NCBI GenBank assembly: GCA_023015825.1
Contig: JALKAW010000007.1
Location: 148,314-212,313 of the forward strand
Direction of reading: 5' to 3'
DNA from: Flavobacteriaceae bacterium S0862
Lineage (GTDB): Bacteria > Bacteroidota > Bacteroidia > Flavobacteriales > Flavobacteriaceae
Length of the DNA: 64,000 nt
In this document: positions 52,608 to 63,066 of the stretch, in pieces
How the letters are laid out: each line of letters opens with the position of its first letter
Position numbering within the stretch: position 1 is the stretch's first letter
Made by a program: the position numbers and the translations under genes
Notes under the pieces: generated by a model
Told to the model about the DNA's origin: nothing
Databases searched by the model: none
What the model saw: the letters and a program-made list of their open reading frames with translations, nothing else

Positions 52608-53903
52608 ATGATAAAAAGTACCATTCTCACACCTTTTCAAAAGTTCGTTAAAATTGAAAGTTTTAGTGGGCTTTTATTATTAGGTGCTACTATTTTAGCA
52701 TTGGTTTGGGTAAACTCTCCATTTGGTGATACTTACCAAGCTATTTGGCAATACGAAATTGGCTTTAAAACCGAAAGCTTCGAGCTCAGTAAACCAATTA
52801 TTTTATGGATTAACGATGGGTTAATGGCTATTTTCTTTTTCCTTATTGGCTTAGAAATAAAGCGTGAATTCCTAATTGGCGAATTAAATTCAGTAAAAAA
52901 AGTAGCCTTTCCACTCTTTGGTGCACTTGGTGGTATGTTAGTTCCTGTGTTGTTGTTTATGGTTCTTAACCAAAATCCTGAAACTTTTAAAGGTTGGGGA
53001 ATTCCAATGGCTACAGATATTGCATTTTCGTTAGCCATTTTAAAAGTATTGGGAAATCGCATTCCCTTAAGTCTAAAAATATTTTTAACAGCCTTTGCTA
53101 TTGTGGACGATTTAGGTGCCGTATTGGTGATAGCCCTGTTTTATAGTGGTGACTTAAATATTATGTTACTCGTGTATGCATTATTGATACTTGCGTTTTT
53201 ATACACGCTATCCTATAAAGGCATTTACTCTAAGTTTTTACTCATATTTTTAGGAGCTATAGTGTGGTTGCTGTTTTTAAAAGCTGGTATTCATCCAACT
53301 TTAGCAGGCATATTATTAGCATTTTCGGTGCCTGTGAGACAACGTATAAAAACAAGAGAGTTTATAGACAATTTAGTAAGCATCACCAATAATATTAAAA
53401 AAGCCGAAATAATTGATAAACCAATACTCTCTAAAGAGCAAATTCGCGAAATAGACGACCTTGAAGATTGGACCAATAAATACCAATCGCCATTACAACA
53501 TTTAGAACATAGCTTACACGATTGGGTAGCCTATGTTATTATTCCGCTGTTTGCTTTAGCTAACGCAGGCGTTATGATTAGTAGTGATATTACATTAGAT
53601 ACTGCCTTGGTTACAAATATTGTGATTTGCTTAGTTATAGGAAACAGTATTGGCATTTCCACCGTTATTTTTATAGCTAGAAAACTAAAACTGATAGAAA
53701 TACCCAAAGACATTGCTTTTAAGCAAATTATTGGTGTATCGTTTTTAGCAGGAGTTGGATTTACCATGTCCATTTTTATAGCAAGTTTAGCTTTTGCAGA
53801 TAACCCAACCTATATCGACTCAGCCAAAATTGGTATTTTAATAGGCTCATTAATCTCTGCAGTTACAGGGTTTGTTATTTTAAGAGCGAGTGGAAAAGCC
53901 TAA
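52608..53903 (+). CDS. nhaA: Na+/H+ antiporter NhaA
   Basis: Inner-membrane electrogenic antiporter exporting Na+ in exchange for H+, for salt and alkaline tolerance. The 431-residue protein has about twelve TM helices. The ion-binding pair Asp167-Asp168 in AFAIVDDLGAV matches E. coli Asp163-Asp164, and Asp137 in ATDIAFSLAIL matches Asp133. NDGLMAIFFFLIGLEIKRE is the conserved helix 2 region. A hydrophilic loop at about 245-300 is longer than in E. coli. A marine or saline lifestyle would fit, by inference. Confidence 0.95.
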   Translation: MIKSTILTPFQKFVKIESFSGLLLLGATILALVWVNSPFGDTYQAIWQYEIGFKTESFELSKPIILWINDGLMAIFFFLIGLEIKREFLIGELNSVKKVAFPLFGALGGMLVPVLLFMVLNQNPETFKGWGIPMATDIAFSLAILKVLGNRIPLSLKIFLTAFAIVDDLGAVLVIALFYSGDLNIMLLVYALLILAFLYTLSYKGIYSKFLLIFLGAIVWLLFLKAGIHPTLAGILLAFSVPVRQRIKTREFIDNLVSITNNIKKAEIIDKPILSKEQIREIDDLEDWTNKYQSPLQHLEHSLHDWVAYVIIPLFALANAGVMISSDITLDTALVTNIVICLVIGNSIGISTVIFIARKLKLIEIPKDIAFKQIIGVSFLAGVGFTMSIFIASLAFADNPTYIDSAKIGILIGSLISAVTGFVILRASGKA

Positions 53904-53907
53904 CCAT

Positions 53908-54006
53908 ATACGTATAGGTACGTATTGATTTAAAACAAAAAAAACAATAACTTCGCTAAAGACTGATATAAAACATTGAAACGTTGCATATCATCGCATT
54001 AGCGAA
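53908..54006. promoter_or_regulatory. Inverted repeats between nhaA and trmD
   Basis: ATACGTA-TAGG-TACGTAT (53908-53925) is a perfect inverted repeat. Further on TTCGCTAA (53952-53959) pairs with TTAGCGAA (53999-54006), and inside it GATAT (53965-53969) pairs with ATATC (53988-53992), giving a nested stem-loop. No T-run follows on the plus strand. The rest of the 157-base gap is A-rich, and trmD's possible -7 box CATCTTTG (54049-54056) sits just before its ATG. Confidence 0.45.
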
Positions 54007-54060
54007 TCTTAACAAAAAATAACACTTTTCTTTCTAAATGAATAATTGCATCTTTGTAAT

Positions 54061-54738
54061 ATGCGAATAGATATTATCACCGTTTTACCCGAATTACTTG
54101 AAAGCCCGTTTGAGGCCTCTATTTTAAAACGTGCCATAGACGCTGGTTTGGTAGAAGTGCATTTTCATAATCTTAGAGATTACACAACTGGTAATTATAA
54201 AAGCGTAGACGACACACAATTTGGTGGTGGCGCAGGCATGGTGATGATGGTGGAGCCTATTGATAAGTGTATAAGCAAACTGAAATCTGAAAGAGATTAC
54301 GACGAAGTTATTTATATGACACCTGATGGTGAGACCTTAAACCAAGGTATTGCCAACCAAATCTCATTAAAAGAAAACATTATTATCCTTTGTGGACATT
54401 ATAAAGGTGTGGACCAACGTGTTCGAGACTATTTTATAACTCATGAAATTTCTATTGGCGATTATGTCTTGTCTGGTGGTGAACTTGGAGCAGCTGTATT
54501 GTGCGATGCAGTGATACGATTAATTCCTGGTGTGTTAGGTAACGAAACATCTGCCCTAACCGATTCGTTTCAAGATAATTTGTTAGCACCTCCAATTTAC
54601 ACCAAACCAAGAGAGTACAAAGGCATGAAAGTTCCAGAAGTGTTGTTTAGTGGTAACTTTCCAGAAATAGAAAAATGGCGCGAAGAACAAGCGTACAAAC
54701 GTACTAAAGATAGACGACCAGACTTACTAGAAGAGTAA
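54061..54738 (+). CDS. trmD: tRNA (guanine(37)-N1)-methyltransferase
   Basis: Methylates G37 next to the anticodon to prevent frameshifting. The 225-residue protein has the trefoil-knot SPOUT domain with [25 protein letters not shown] and PGVLGNETS, all diagnostic of TrmD. The N-terminus [17 protein letters not shown] is the family start; the frame extends 5 codons further to a TTG that is not needed. It precedes rplS, the conserved trmD-rplS order, though a promoter between them gives rplS its own transcript. Confidence 0.96.
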   Translation: MRIDIITVLPELLESPFEASILKRAIDAGLVEVHFHNLRDYTTGNYKSVDDTQFGGGAGMVMMVEPIDKCISKLKSERDYDEVIYMTPDGETLNQGIANQISLKENIIILCGHYKGVDQRVRDYFITHEISIGDYVLSGGELGAAVLCDAVIRLIPGVLGNETSALTDSFQDNLLAPPIYTKPREYKGMKVPEVLFSGNFPEIEKWREEQAYKRTKDRRPDLLEE

Positions 54739-54783
54739 ATTAAAAACTTTTCACTTTTCACTTTTTACTTCTTACTTTTTATG

Positions 54784-54791
54784 TATATTTG
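54784..54791 (+). promoter_or_regulatory. -7 promoter box TATATTTG for rplS
   Basis: TATATTTG fits TAnnTTTG, 71 bases before the rplS ATG. It predicts a leader of about 65 bases, much longer than other leaders in this window. Confidence 0.6.
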
Positions 54792-54797
54792 CAGCCA

Positions 54798-54862
54798 ATT
54801 TCGGGTCAACCTCTGGCGATAATCGTGAACGTTGTTTCGAGACAACTATTAAAAAGATCAAA
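54798..54862 (+). promoter_or_regulatory. Structured leader of rplS, possible ribosomal-protein autoregulatory element
   Basis: The predicted leader is less AT-rich than its surroundings. GTTGTT-TCGA-GACAAC (54831-54846) forms a hairpin ending 16 bases before the ATG, and CGGGTCAAC (54812-54820) can pair alternatively with GTTGTTTCG, so two folds compete. I recall flavobacterial L19 leaders having been described as r-protein regulatory RNAs; the match to any published model is not verified here. Confidence 0.5.
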
Positions 54863-55213
54863 ATGGAATCTTTAGTAAAATTTGTACAAGACGAATTTGT
54901 AACAAGAAAAGACTTACCAGAATTTTCAGCTGGTGACACTATTACAGTGTTTTACGAAATTAGAGAAGGTGAAAAAGTACGTACACAGTTCTTTAGAGGT
55001 GTCGTTTTACAGCGCAGAGGAACAGGAAGTTCTGAAACCTTTACAATTAGAAAAATGTCTGGAACAATTGGTGTAGAGCGTATCTTCCCAGTTAACTTGC
55101 CAGCATTACAAAAAATTGAAATCAACAAAAAAGGTAGTGTTCGTAGAGCAAGAATCTTCTACTTTAGAGGTCTTACTGGTAAAAAAGCAAGAATTAAAGA
55201 GAGCAGACGATAG
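54863..55213 (+). CDS. rplS: 50S ribosomal protein L19
   Basis: Large-subunit protein at the interface with the 30S subunit. The 116-residue product has the typical L19 features: FSAGDTITVFYEIREGEK, the conserved RTQFFRGVVLQRRG-region, GSSETFTIRKMSGTIGVERIFP and the C-terminal RARIFYFRGLTGKKARI. Monocistronic between its own promoter and a strong terminator. Confidence 0.98.
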   Translation: MESLVKFVQDEFVTRKDLPEFSAGDTITVFYEIREGEKVRTQFFRGVVLQRRGTGSSETFTIRKMSGTIGVERIFPVNLPALQKIEINKKGSVRRARIFYFRGLTGKKARIKESRR

Positions 55214-55237
55214 TCACACTTTCTATTTAAAATCTAT

Positions 55238-55272
55238 AAAAGCCTTGACAATTAATTGTCAAGGCTTTTTTG
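55238..55272 (+). terminator. Intrinsic terminator of rplS
   Basis: AAAAGCCTTGACAATT and AATTGTCAAGGCTTTT form a perfect 16-base palindrome on each side, followed by further Ts. It lies 24 bases after the rplS stop. Confidence 0.95.
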
Positions 55273-55289
55273 TTGTTAACAATTGTTCA

Positions 55290-55885
55290 TAACCTTAGTT
55301 TATAACAGGTTGATATCTAAATGCTTGAAAAATTTGTAAAAATGAAATCTTATTTTAAATTAGCACTATAGTTAAGGGAAACATCATGAAAATTGATGCT
55401 ATTATTACGAAAGTAATACCTTTAGTTTGGTAAAGTAACGTTCTTTATTTTAATTGTTTTTTGAGATTTTGAGACAACATGTGTATGCATGTAGGGGTTT
55501 ATAAATCATGATGTTTTAAATAGGACTGTATGTTATGCAGACAGTAAACTAATAAAATTGAAAGTTTCCAAAAATAGGAGAATCGAAAGTGATACCTAAA
55601 ATAGGGAGCAATGCTTTAAAGGTTATGTACCATGCAAATGAGATATAATTCATAAAGCATCAAGAAAAACAATTATCTGGAAACATTTAGTAACAGGTCA
55701 ATACATTTTGAAAGTTACATTTAGAATGTTTCTTTGAAATGGTGACACTTGAATTGAAAAGATTAGGCAAACATAAGTGGTGCTTAATTGAAGTTAGCAG
55801 CAATGTTAAATAGGTTATGTGAAACTGTTTTAAGAAAGCCATGTCAACATAGATTAGTTTCTAAGTGATATGGCTTTTATTTTAT
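55290..55885 (+). ncRNA. Gene-free stretch, candidate structured non-coding RNA
   Basis: The 718 bases between rplS and the next gene hold no credible protein gene on either strand. Between the rplS terminator and 55835 there are local hairpins: CATCA/TGATG (55382-55398), TATTAC-GAAA-GTAATA (55403-55418), CTTTA/TAAAG (55420-55435), ACATG/CATGT (55477-55492), ACTGT/ACAGT (55525-55545) and the 8-base ATGCTTTA/TAAAGCAT (55611-55660). The heptamer AAATAGG occurs four times. A strong terminator closes the stretch. It does not look like tmRNA, RNase P RNA, SRP RNA or a group II intron. The 5' end is unknown; no perfect -7 box is seen. It could instead be a decayed gene. Confidence 0.35.
55835..55885 (+). 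terminator. Intrinsic terminator with no gene in front of it
   Basis: AAAGCCATGTC (55835-55845) pairs with GATATGGCTTT (55867-55877) over 11 positions with one G-U pair. An inner TTAG/CTAA stem is in the loop, and TTATTTTAT follows. No open reading frame ends before it, and the nearest upstream gene has its own terminator 570 bases away, so it implies a non-coding transcript. Confidence 0.85.
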
Positions 55886-55906
55886 ATATGATTTACTTAA
55901 AAATGA

Positions 55907-55914
55907 TATCTTCG
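55907..55914 (+). promoter_or_regulatory. -7-like box TATCTTCG for the pentapeptide gene
   Basis: TATCTTCG differs from TAnnTTTG by one base and ends 17 bases before the GTG at 55932. Confidence 0.4.
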
Positions 55915-55931
55915 CATTATATTTATGTACC

Positions 55932-56501
55932 GTGCTTCCACTTGTTCTAGATAAAACATTCAACAATCAAGGTTATACAAAAACAGGCTTAGACAAAGCC
56001 GAATACGATGGTTGTACATTTATTAACTGCAATTTTGAGGCTTCTTATCTGTCGACAATACAATTTTTGGAGTGTGAATTTATTAATTGCAATCTTACCA
56101 ATACCAAGTTAAAAGAAACAACTTTTAAAGATGCAACTTTTACAGATTGCAAACTTGTAGGCATGCCTTTTTATGAGTGCAATGCGTTTCTGCTTTCGGT
56201 AAGTTTCTTTAACTGTAATTTAGATCTAGCTGTATTTATTAATTTAAAATTGGTTGGCACCAAATTTAAAGATTGTAGTTTACAGCAAGCAGACTTTATC
56301 GAAGCTGACTTATCAAAATCACTGTTCGATAATTGTAATTTAAAAAATACTGTTTTTGAAAACGCCATCTTAGAATCAGTAGACTTTACTACAGCTTATG
56401 ATTTTAGTTTTAACCCAAGTAGTAATAAAATGAAAGGAGCAAAATTCTCAAAACATAATATTCAAGGGCTTTTATCTGAACATGAAATTATAATTGAATA
56501 A
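55932..56501 (+). CDS. Pentapeptide repeat protein (Qnr/McbG-like shape)
   Basis: A 189-residue protein whose residues of about 20-165 are tandem pentapeptides of the type A(D/N)LxX, here with Cys often in the second place: CTFINCNF, CEFINCNL, TDCKL, FNCNL, KDCSL, DNCNLKNTVF, and nine Cys in all. This forms a right-handed quadrilateral beta-helix. Qnr-like members mimic DNA and protect gyrase from quinolones or toxins, but the fold alone does not prove that. Start codon GTG at 55932; no ATG gives the intact N-terminus. Isolated: 718 bases before, 197 after. Confidence 0.85.
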   Translation: MLPLVLDKTFNNQGYTKTGLDKAEYDGCTFINCNFEASYLSTIQFLECEFINCNLTNTKLKETTFKDATFTDCKLVGMPFYECNAFLLSVSFFNCNLDLAVFINLKLVGTKFKDCSLQQADFIEADLSKSLFDNCNLKNTVFENAILESVDFTTAYDFSFNPSSNKMKGAKFSKHNIQGLLSEHEIIIE

Positions 56502-56622
56502 CTTTCATAAGTGAATTTTACGAAATCCTTAAAAAAAGATACGTTTTTTATAAATGCCATAAAATATGACATTATTACTATGAGTTGCCCTAATATCACT
56601 CAGCTTTAATCTTCAAATTTTG

Positions 56623-56630
56623 TATATTCG
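56623..56630 (+). promoter_or_regulatory. -7-like box TATATTCG for icd
   Basis: TATATTCG differs from TAnnTTTG by one base and lies 68 bases before the icd ATG, in the 197-base gap after the pentapeptide gene. Confidence 0.35.
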
Positions 56631-56680
56631 CTTACTGAAAAAACGGACAGCATTTGAATGTTCTTTTTTACCTCCAATAA

Positions 56681-58912
<2,232 letters not shown>

Positions 58913-58933
58913 TTATTATCTAAATAAAATAAT

Positions 58934-58941
58934 TATATTTG
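58934..58941 (+). promoter_or_regulatory. -7 box TATATTTG upstream of a hairpin and the TonB receptor gene
   Basis: TATATTTG fits TAnnTTTG. It lies between the icd stop and the terminator hairpin at 58976-59003, so a transcript started here would meet that hairpin before reaching the receptor gene at 59025. Confidence 0.4.
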
Positions 58942-58975
58942 TTTAATGTTTTTAATATAATGTTAGACATATTAT

Positions 58976-59010
58976 AAAGCTCTTTAAAAACTAAAGAGCT
59001 TTTATATTTT
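58976..59010 (+). terminator. Intrinsic terminator after icd, inside the TonB receptor leader
   Basis: AAAGCTCTTTA pairs with TAAAGAGCTTT around AAAAC, followed by a T-rich run. It terminates icd or acts as an attenuator for the next operon, whose start codon is 22 bases further. Confidence 0.85.
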
Positions 59011-59024
59011 TATCAAAATTGCTA

Positions 59025-61403
59025 ATGAATTCATTCTATAAAAATAGTTTATTTCTTATACTACTATTATTACCAATAAGTGTCATATCACAAGAAAGGT
59101 TTACTTTAAGTGGTGTTATAACAGATGAGAGTAGTAATGAAACACTTATTGGTGCCAACATCATTATTCCTTCATTACAAACTGGAACAACTAGTAACGA
59201 ATATGGATTCTACTCCATTACTTTAGATAAAGGGATTTATGAGTTTCAAATAAGCTATTTGGGTTTTAAAAGTATTGTACAAACCATAAATTTAGATAAA
59301 GACCAAACCCTAAACTTTAAACTAGTAGAAGATAGCCAAAGCTTAGATGAAATAGTAATTGTTGAAGATGTTGAAAAACTCAACATTAGGAAGCCACAAA
59401 TGAGTTTGAACTCACTATCAATCAATACTATTAAACAAATTCCTGTGGTGCTTGGTGAAGTAGATTTAATCAAGTCAATAACATTGCTTCCAGGAGTAAC
59501 AACAGCTGGCGAAGGTGCTTCTGGTTTTAATGTTCGTGGTGGTGCAGCAGATCAAAATTTAATCCTATTAGATGAAGCCACTATATTTAATTCATCTCAT
59601 TTATTTGGATTGTTTTCGGTGTTTAATCCTGATGCTATTAAAGACATTAAGCTCTATAAAGGTGGAATTCCTGCCAAATATGGCGGAAGAGTTTCTTCAG
59701 TTTTAGATATCTATCAAAAGGAAGGAAATAGTAATGAATTTAAAATGAATGGTGGCATTGGGTTAGTATCTAGTAGATTATTAGCAGAAGGTCCTCTTAA
59801 AAAGGAAAAAGGGTCGTTTTTATTTGGTGGTAGAAGTAGTTATGCACATTTATTCTTACCCCTTTTTGACATTGATAACATTACTTATTTCTACGATTTA
59901 AACACAAAATTAAGCTACAGATTAAACGATAGAAATAATATTTATTTGTCAGGCTATTTTGGTAGAGATGTATTTAATATTTCTGATAGTTTTGAAAATG
60001 CGTATGGAAATGCAGTTATAAATTTTAGATGGAATCATTTGTTTTCTGATAAATTATTCTCAAACTTATCGCTTATCTATTCAGATTATGACTACGATTT
60101 AAAGTTAAATTTTGTTGAGTTTGATTGGACATCTGGTATTAGAAATTTTAATATCAAATACGACTTAAAACACTATATATCCAATAATTTTAAGTTACAA
60201 TATGGATTAAATAGCATTTATTATAAATTCAATCCAGGAGATATTAAACCTACCACAGAAACCTCTGGAATTAACCCATTTAAACTCATTGATAAATATG
60301 CCTTTGAAAATGCTATATATGTTGATGCAGAACATCAAGTAACCGATAAACTGGCATTAAGTTATGGATTGCGTTTAAGTTCGTTTACAAGATTAGGTCA
60401 AGACGAACTAAACGTATATGAAAATAACAATCCATTAATTTTCAATCCTGAACTCAAAATTTATGAAAAAGCAGAACCAATTGATACTGAAAGTTTTAAA
60501 CGAAGTGACGTTATTGAATCATTTGCCAATTTAGAGCCTAGACTATCATTGGCATATCAGCTAAACGAACAAAGTTCTGTAAAAATGAGCTATAATAAAA
60601 TGAGTCAGTACTTACATTTGCTATCAAACACAAGTTCTCCTACACCTTTAGATGTTTGGACTCCCAGTGGAAAATATGTCAAGCCGCAAATATTACATCA
60701 ATTCGCCTTAGGCTATTTTAAAACTATAAATGAGAACAACTATAATTTAGAAATAGAAACATTCTACAAAACCATAAAAAATAGAATTGATTATATAGAT
60801 GGAGCAGATTTAATTGCCAATAATGCCATTGAACAAGTTATTCTAAATGGTAAAGCAAGAGCCTATGGCCTTGAAGTATTGTTTAGAAAAAATGAAGGTG
60901 ATTTTCAAGGATGGATTGCTTATACTTTATCAAAATCTGAACAACAAACTAAAGGAAGAACTCCTGAAGAAATTGGGATAAATAATGGTTTGTGGTATAA
61001 CACTCCTTATGACAAAAGCCATGATATTTCGGTAACTACATCGTATAAATTAAATGACAGATGGAGCTTTAATTCTAACTTCTTGTTTCAAACAGGATTA
61101 CCAGCAACCTTCCCTAATGGTCAATATGAATACAATGGAATAACCATTCCAATTTATGAAGCAAGAAATTCAAGTAGAATTCCAACGTATCATAGGTTAG
61201 ATTTGTCTGCAAAATATATACCTAAAAAAAATGCCAATAAAAAATGGAAAACTGAATGGGTTTTTGGAGTTTATAATGCTTATAATAGAAAAAATGCATC
61301 ATCTATTAGCTTTAGGGAAAATAGAACATCTGGTGCCAATGAAGCATTGAAATTATCACTTTTTGGAATTATCCCTTCTGTTTCTTATAACTTTAAATTC
61401 TAA
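59025..61403 (+). CDS. TonB-dependent outer-membrane receptor with carboxypeptidase-like N-terminal domain
   Basis: A 792-residue outer-membrane protein. Signal peptide at about 1-23 (ISQE). A carboxypeptidase-regulatory-like domain (about 25-110, FTLSGVITDESSNETLIGANI) is followed by the plug (about 115-230, GASGFNVRGGAADQNLILLD and PAKYGGRVSSVLDIY) and the beta-barrel to the terminal Phe. It imports a scarce ligand powered by TonB. With a DUF4249 lipoprotein 3 bases downstream, the pair forms a SusCD-like transport unit. Ligand unknown. ATG 59025 is preferred to the TTG two codons earlier. Confidence 0.92.
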   Translation: MNSFYKNSLFLILLLLPISVISQERFTLSGVITDESSNETLIGANIIIPSLQTGTTSNEYGFYSITLDKGIYEFQISYLGFKSIVQTINLDKDQTLNFKLVEDSQSLDEIVIVEDVEKLNIRKPQMSLNSLSINTIKQIPVVLGEVDLIKSITLLPGVTTAGEGASGFNVRGGAADQNLILLDEATIFNSSHLFGLFSVFNPDAIKDIKLYKGGIPAKYGGRVSSVLDIYQKEGNSNEFKMNGGIGLVSSRLLAEGPLKKEKGSFLFGGRSSYAHLFLPLFDIDNITYFYDLNTKLSYRLNDRNNIYLSGYFGRDVFNISDSFENAYGNAVINFRWNHLFSDKLFSNLSLIYSDYDYDLKLNFVEFDWTSGIRNFNIKYDLKHYISNNFKLQYGLNSIYYKFNPGDIKPTTETSGINPFKLIDKYAFENAIYVDAEHQVTDKLALSYGLRLSSFTRLGQDELNVYENNNPLIFNPELKIYEKAEPIDTESFKRSDVIESFANLEPRLSLAYQLNEQSSVKMSYNKMSQYLHLLSNTSSPTPLDVWTPSGKYVKPQILHQFALGYFKTINENNYNLEIETFYKTIKNRIDYIDGADLIANNAIEQVILNGKARAYGLEVLFRKNEGDFQGWIAYTLSKSEQQTKGRTPEEIGINNGLWYNTPYDKSHDISVTTSYKLNDRWSFNSNFLFQTGLPATFPNGQYEYNGITIPIYEARNSSRIPTYHRLDLSAKYIPKKNANKKWKTEWVFGVYNAYNRKNASSISFRENRTSGANEALKLSLFGIIPSVSYNFKF

Positions 61404-61406
61404 ATC

Positions 61407-62219
61407 ATGAAAAAGTTAATATTAATACTAATAAGCATAACAATATATTCATGTGAAGATGTGATCGATTTAGATTTAAATACATCACAACCTAAATTGA
61501 TTATTGAAGCCTCAATAAATTGGGTTAAAGAAACTAGTGGAAATGAACAAGAAATAAAGCTATCACTATCTGCTCCATTCTATGATTTAGAAACACCTCC
61601 TGCTAATAATGCTCAAATTTCAGTTTTTGATAATAACGGAAACCAATTTATCTTTATTGAAGAGGGCTTAACTGGTATATATAAAAACGACACCTTTATT
61701 CCTGTTTTAAATGCTGAATATACTCTTGAAATTAATTATGAAGGTGAAGTTTATACAGGTACCGAAGTATTAAAATCAGTTGTTTCTATTGACTATGTTG
61801 AACAAAAAGATGATGGTGGGTTCACTGGGGAAGAAACTGAATTAAAAGCCTATTATACTGACCCTGAAAATGAAGAGAATTATTACTTATTTGAATTTAA
61901 TAATAATTTCTCTGCTTACCCAACTTTAGAGGTGTATAAAGATGAGTTTACAGATGGAAACCAAATTTTTGGTTTTTACACTGATGAAGATTTAACTACT
62001 GGACATGAAGTGATTATTAAAAATCAAGGGATTTCTAAAGCTTTTTACGAATATATGTTTATTCTTTTACAACAAAGTACAGAAGAAGATGGAAGTCCAT
62101 TCGAAACAATACCAGCAACAGTAAGAGGTAATTGTATAAATGTAACTAATCCAAATAACTTTCCTCTTGGATATTTTCGCTTATCTGAAGTTGATGAAAT
62201 TATATATATAGTTGAATAA
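61407..62219 (+). CDS. DUF4249 family lipoprotein
   Basis: A 270-residue lipoprotein with signal ITIYSC (Cys16). The opening EDVIDLDLNTSQPKLIIEASINW and the beta-rich region with AQISVFDNNGN and YTLEINYEGEVYTGTE are characteristic of DUF4249, a family found almost always beside TonB-dependent receptors in Bacteroidota. It is presumed to be the surface partner of the receptor upstream, in a role like SusD, but is not related to SusD in sequence. The 3-base gap shows co-transcription. Confidence 0.88.
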   Translation: MKKLILILISITIYSCEDVIDLDLNTSQPKLIIEASINWVKETSGNEQEIKLSLSAPFYDLETPPANNAQISVFDNNGNQFIFIEEGLTGIYKNDTFIPVLNAEYTLEINYEGEVYTGTEVLKSVVSIDYVEQKDDGGFTGEETELKAYYTDPENEENYYLFEFNNNFSAYPTLEVYKDEFTDGNQIFGFYTDEDLTTGHEVIIKNQGISKAFYEYMFILLQQSTEEDGSPFETIPATVRGNCINVTNPNNFPLGYFRLSEVDEIIYIVE

Positions 62220-62247
62220 CTCTACTCAAATTGTTTATTTTTGATGC

Positions 62248-63066
62248 ATGGATTTCACAAAAACAACAGAGCAAGATTCTAACTATAATCATCTTGAAAA
62301 GATGAGTGTTTCAGAATTACTCACCAACATAAATAATGAAGACAAAACCGTTCCTTTTGCTATTGAAAAAACATTGCCACAAATTGAAGCACTGATTAAA
62401 CAAGTGATTGGTAAATTAAAATTTGGGGGACGCTTATTTTATATTGGTGCTGGTACAAGTGGGCGCTTAGGTATTGTTGATGCAAGTGAATGCCCTCCTA
62501 CTTTCGGAGTTCCTCATGAACTAGTTGTAGGACTTATAGCTGGAGGAGATACTGCTATTAGAAAAGCGGTAGAATTTGCAGAAGACTCAACCTCTCAAGG
62601 TTGGAAAGATCTACAAGAATATCATATTTCAAGTAATGATTTTGTAGTTGGTATTGCTGCTTCAGGCACAACACCTTATGTTATCTCAGCTCTTGAAGAA
62701 TGCAATAAAAATCATATTATAACAGGATGTATTACTTGTAATCATAATAGTCCATTATCCCAAACAGCAAAATTCCCTATCGAAGTTGTTGTAGGCCCTG
62801 AATTTGTTACTGGAAGCTCAAGAATGAAAGCTGGTACAGCTCAAAAATTAGTGCTAAATATGATTACTACTGCTACTATGATTCAATTAGGAAAAGTAAG
62901 AGGTAACAAAATGGTTGATATGCAATTAAGTAATAACAAGCTAGTAGATAGAGGAGTGAAAATGGTTATGAATGAATTGAATATTACCGCTGAAGAAGCA
63001 TCTAAATTACTTGATAAGTATCAAAGCGTAAGAGCATCTATAAAAGCATACAAGAATGGAAACTAA
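62248..63066 (+). CDS. murQ: N-acetylmuramic acid 6-phosphate etherase
   Basis: Cleaves the lactyl ether of MurNAc 6-phosphate to give GlcNAc 6-phosphate in cell-wall recycling. The 272-residue SIS-domain protein has FYIGAGTSGRLGIVDASECPPTF with catalytic Glu81, a second catalytic-region Glu112 in EFAEDS, VVGIAASGTTPYV, and GSSRMKAGTAQKLVLNM. It is slightly shorter than the E. coli enzyme (298) because the C-terminal helical part is brief. It starts 28 bases after the DUF4249 stop and overlaps the next gene by 11 bases. Confidence 0.95.
   Translation: MDFTKTTEQDSNYNHLEKMSVSELLTNINNEDKTVPFAIEKTLPQIEALIKQVIGKLKFGGRLFYIGAGTSGRLGIVDASECPPTFGVPHELVVGLIAGGDTAIRKAVEFAEDSTSQGWKDLQEYHISSNDFVVGIAASGTTPYVISALEECNKNHIITGCITCNHNSPLSQTAKFPIEVVVGPEFVTGSSRMKAGTAQKLVLNMITTATMIQLGKVRGNKMVDMQLSNNKLVDRGVKMVMNELNITAEEASKLLDKYQSVRASIKAYKNGN

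Noticed and set aside
55290..55885. tmRNA, RNase P RNA, SRP RNA or group II intron in the gene-free stretch
   Set aside because: None of their conserved sequences is present (for example no tmRNA tag region, no RNase P core, no intron domain V).
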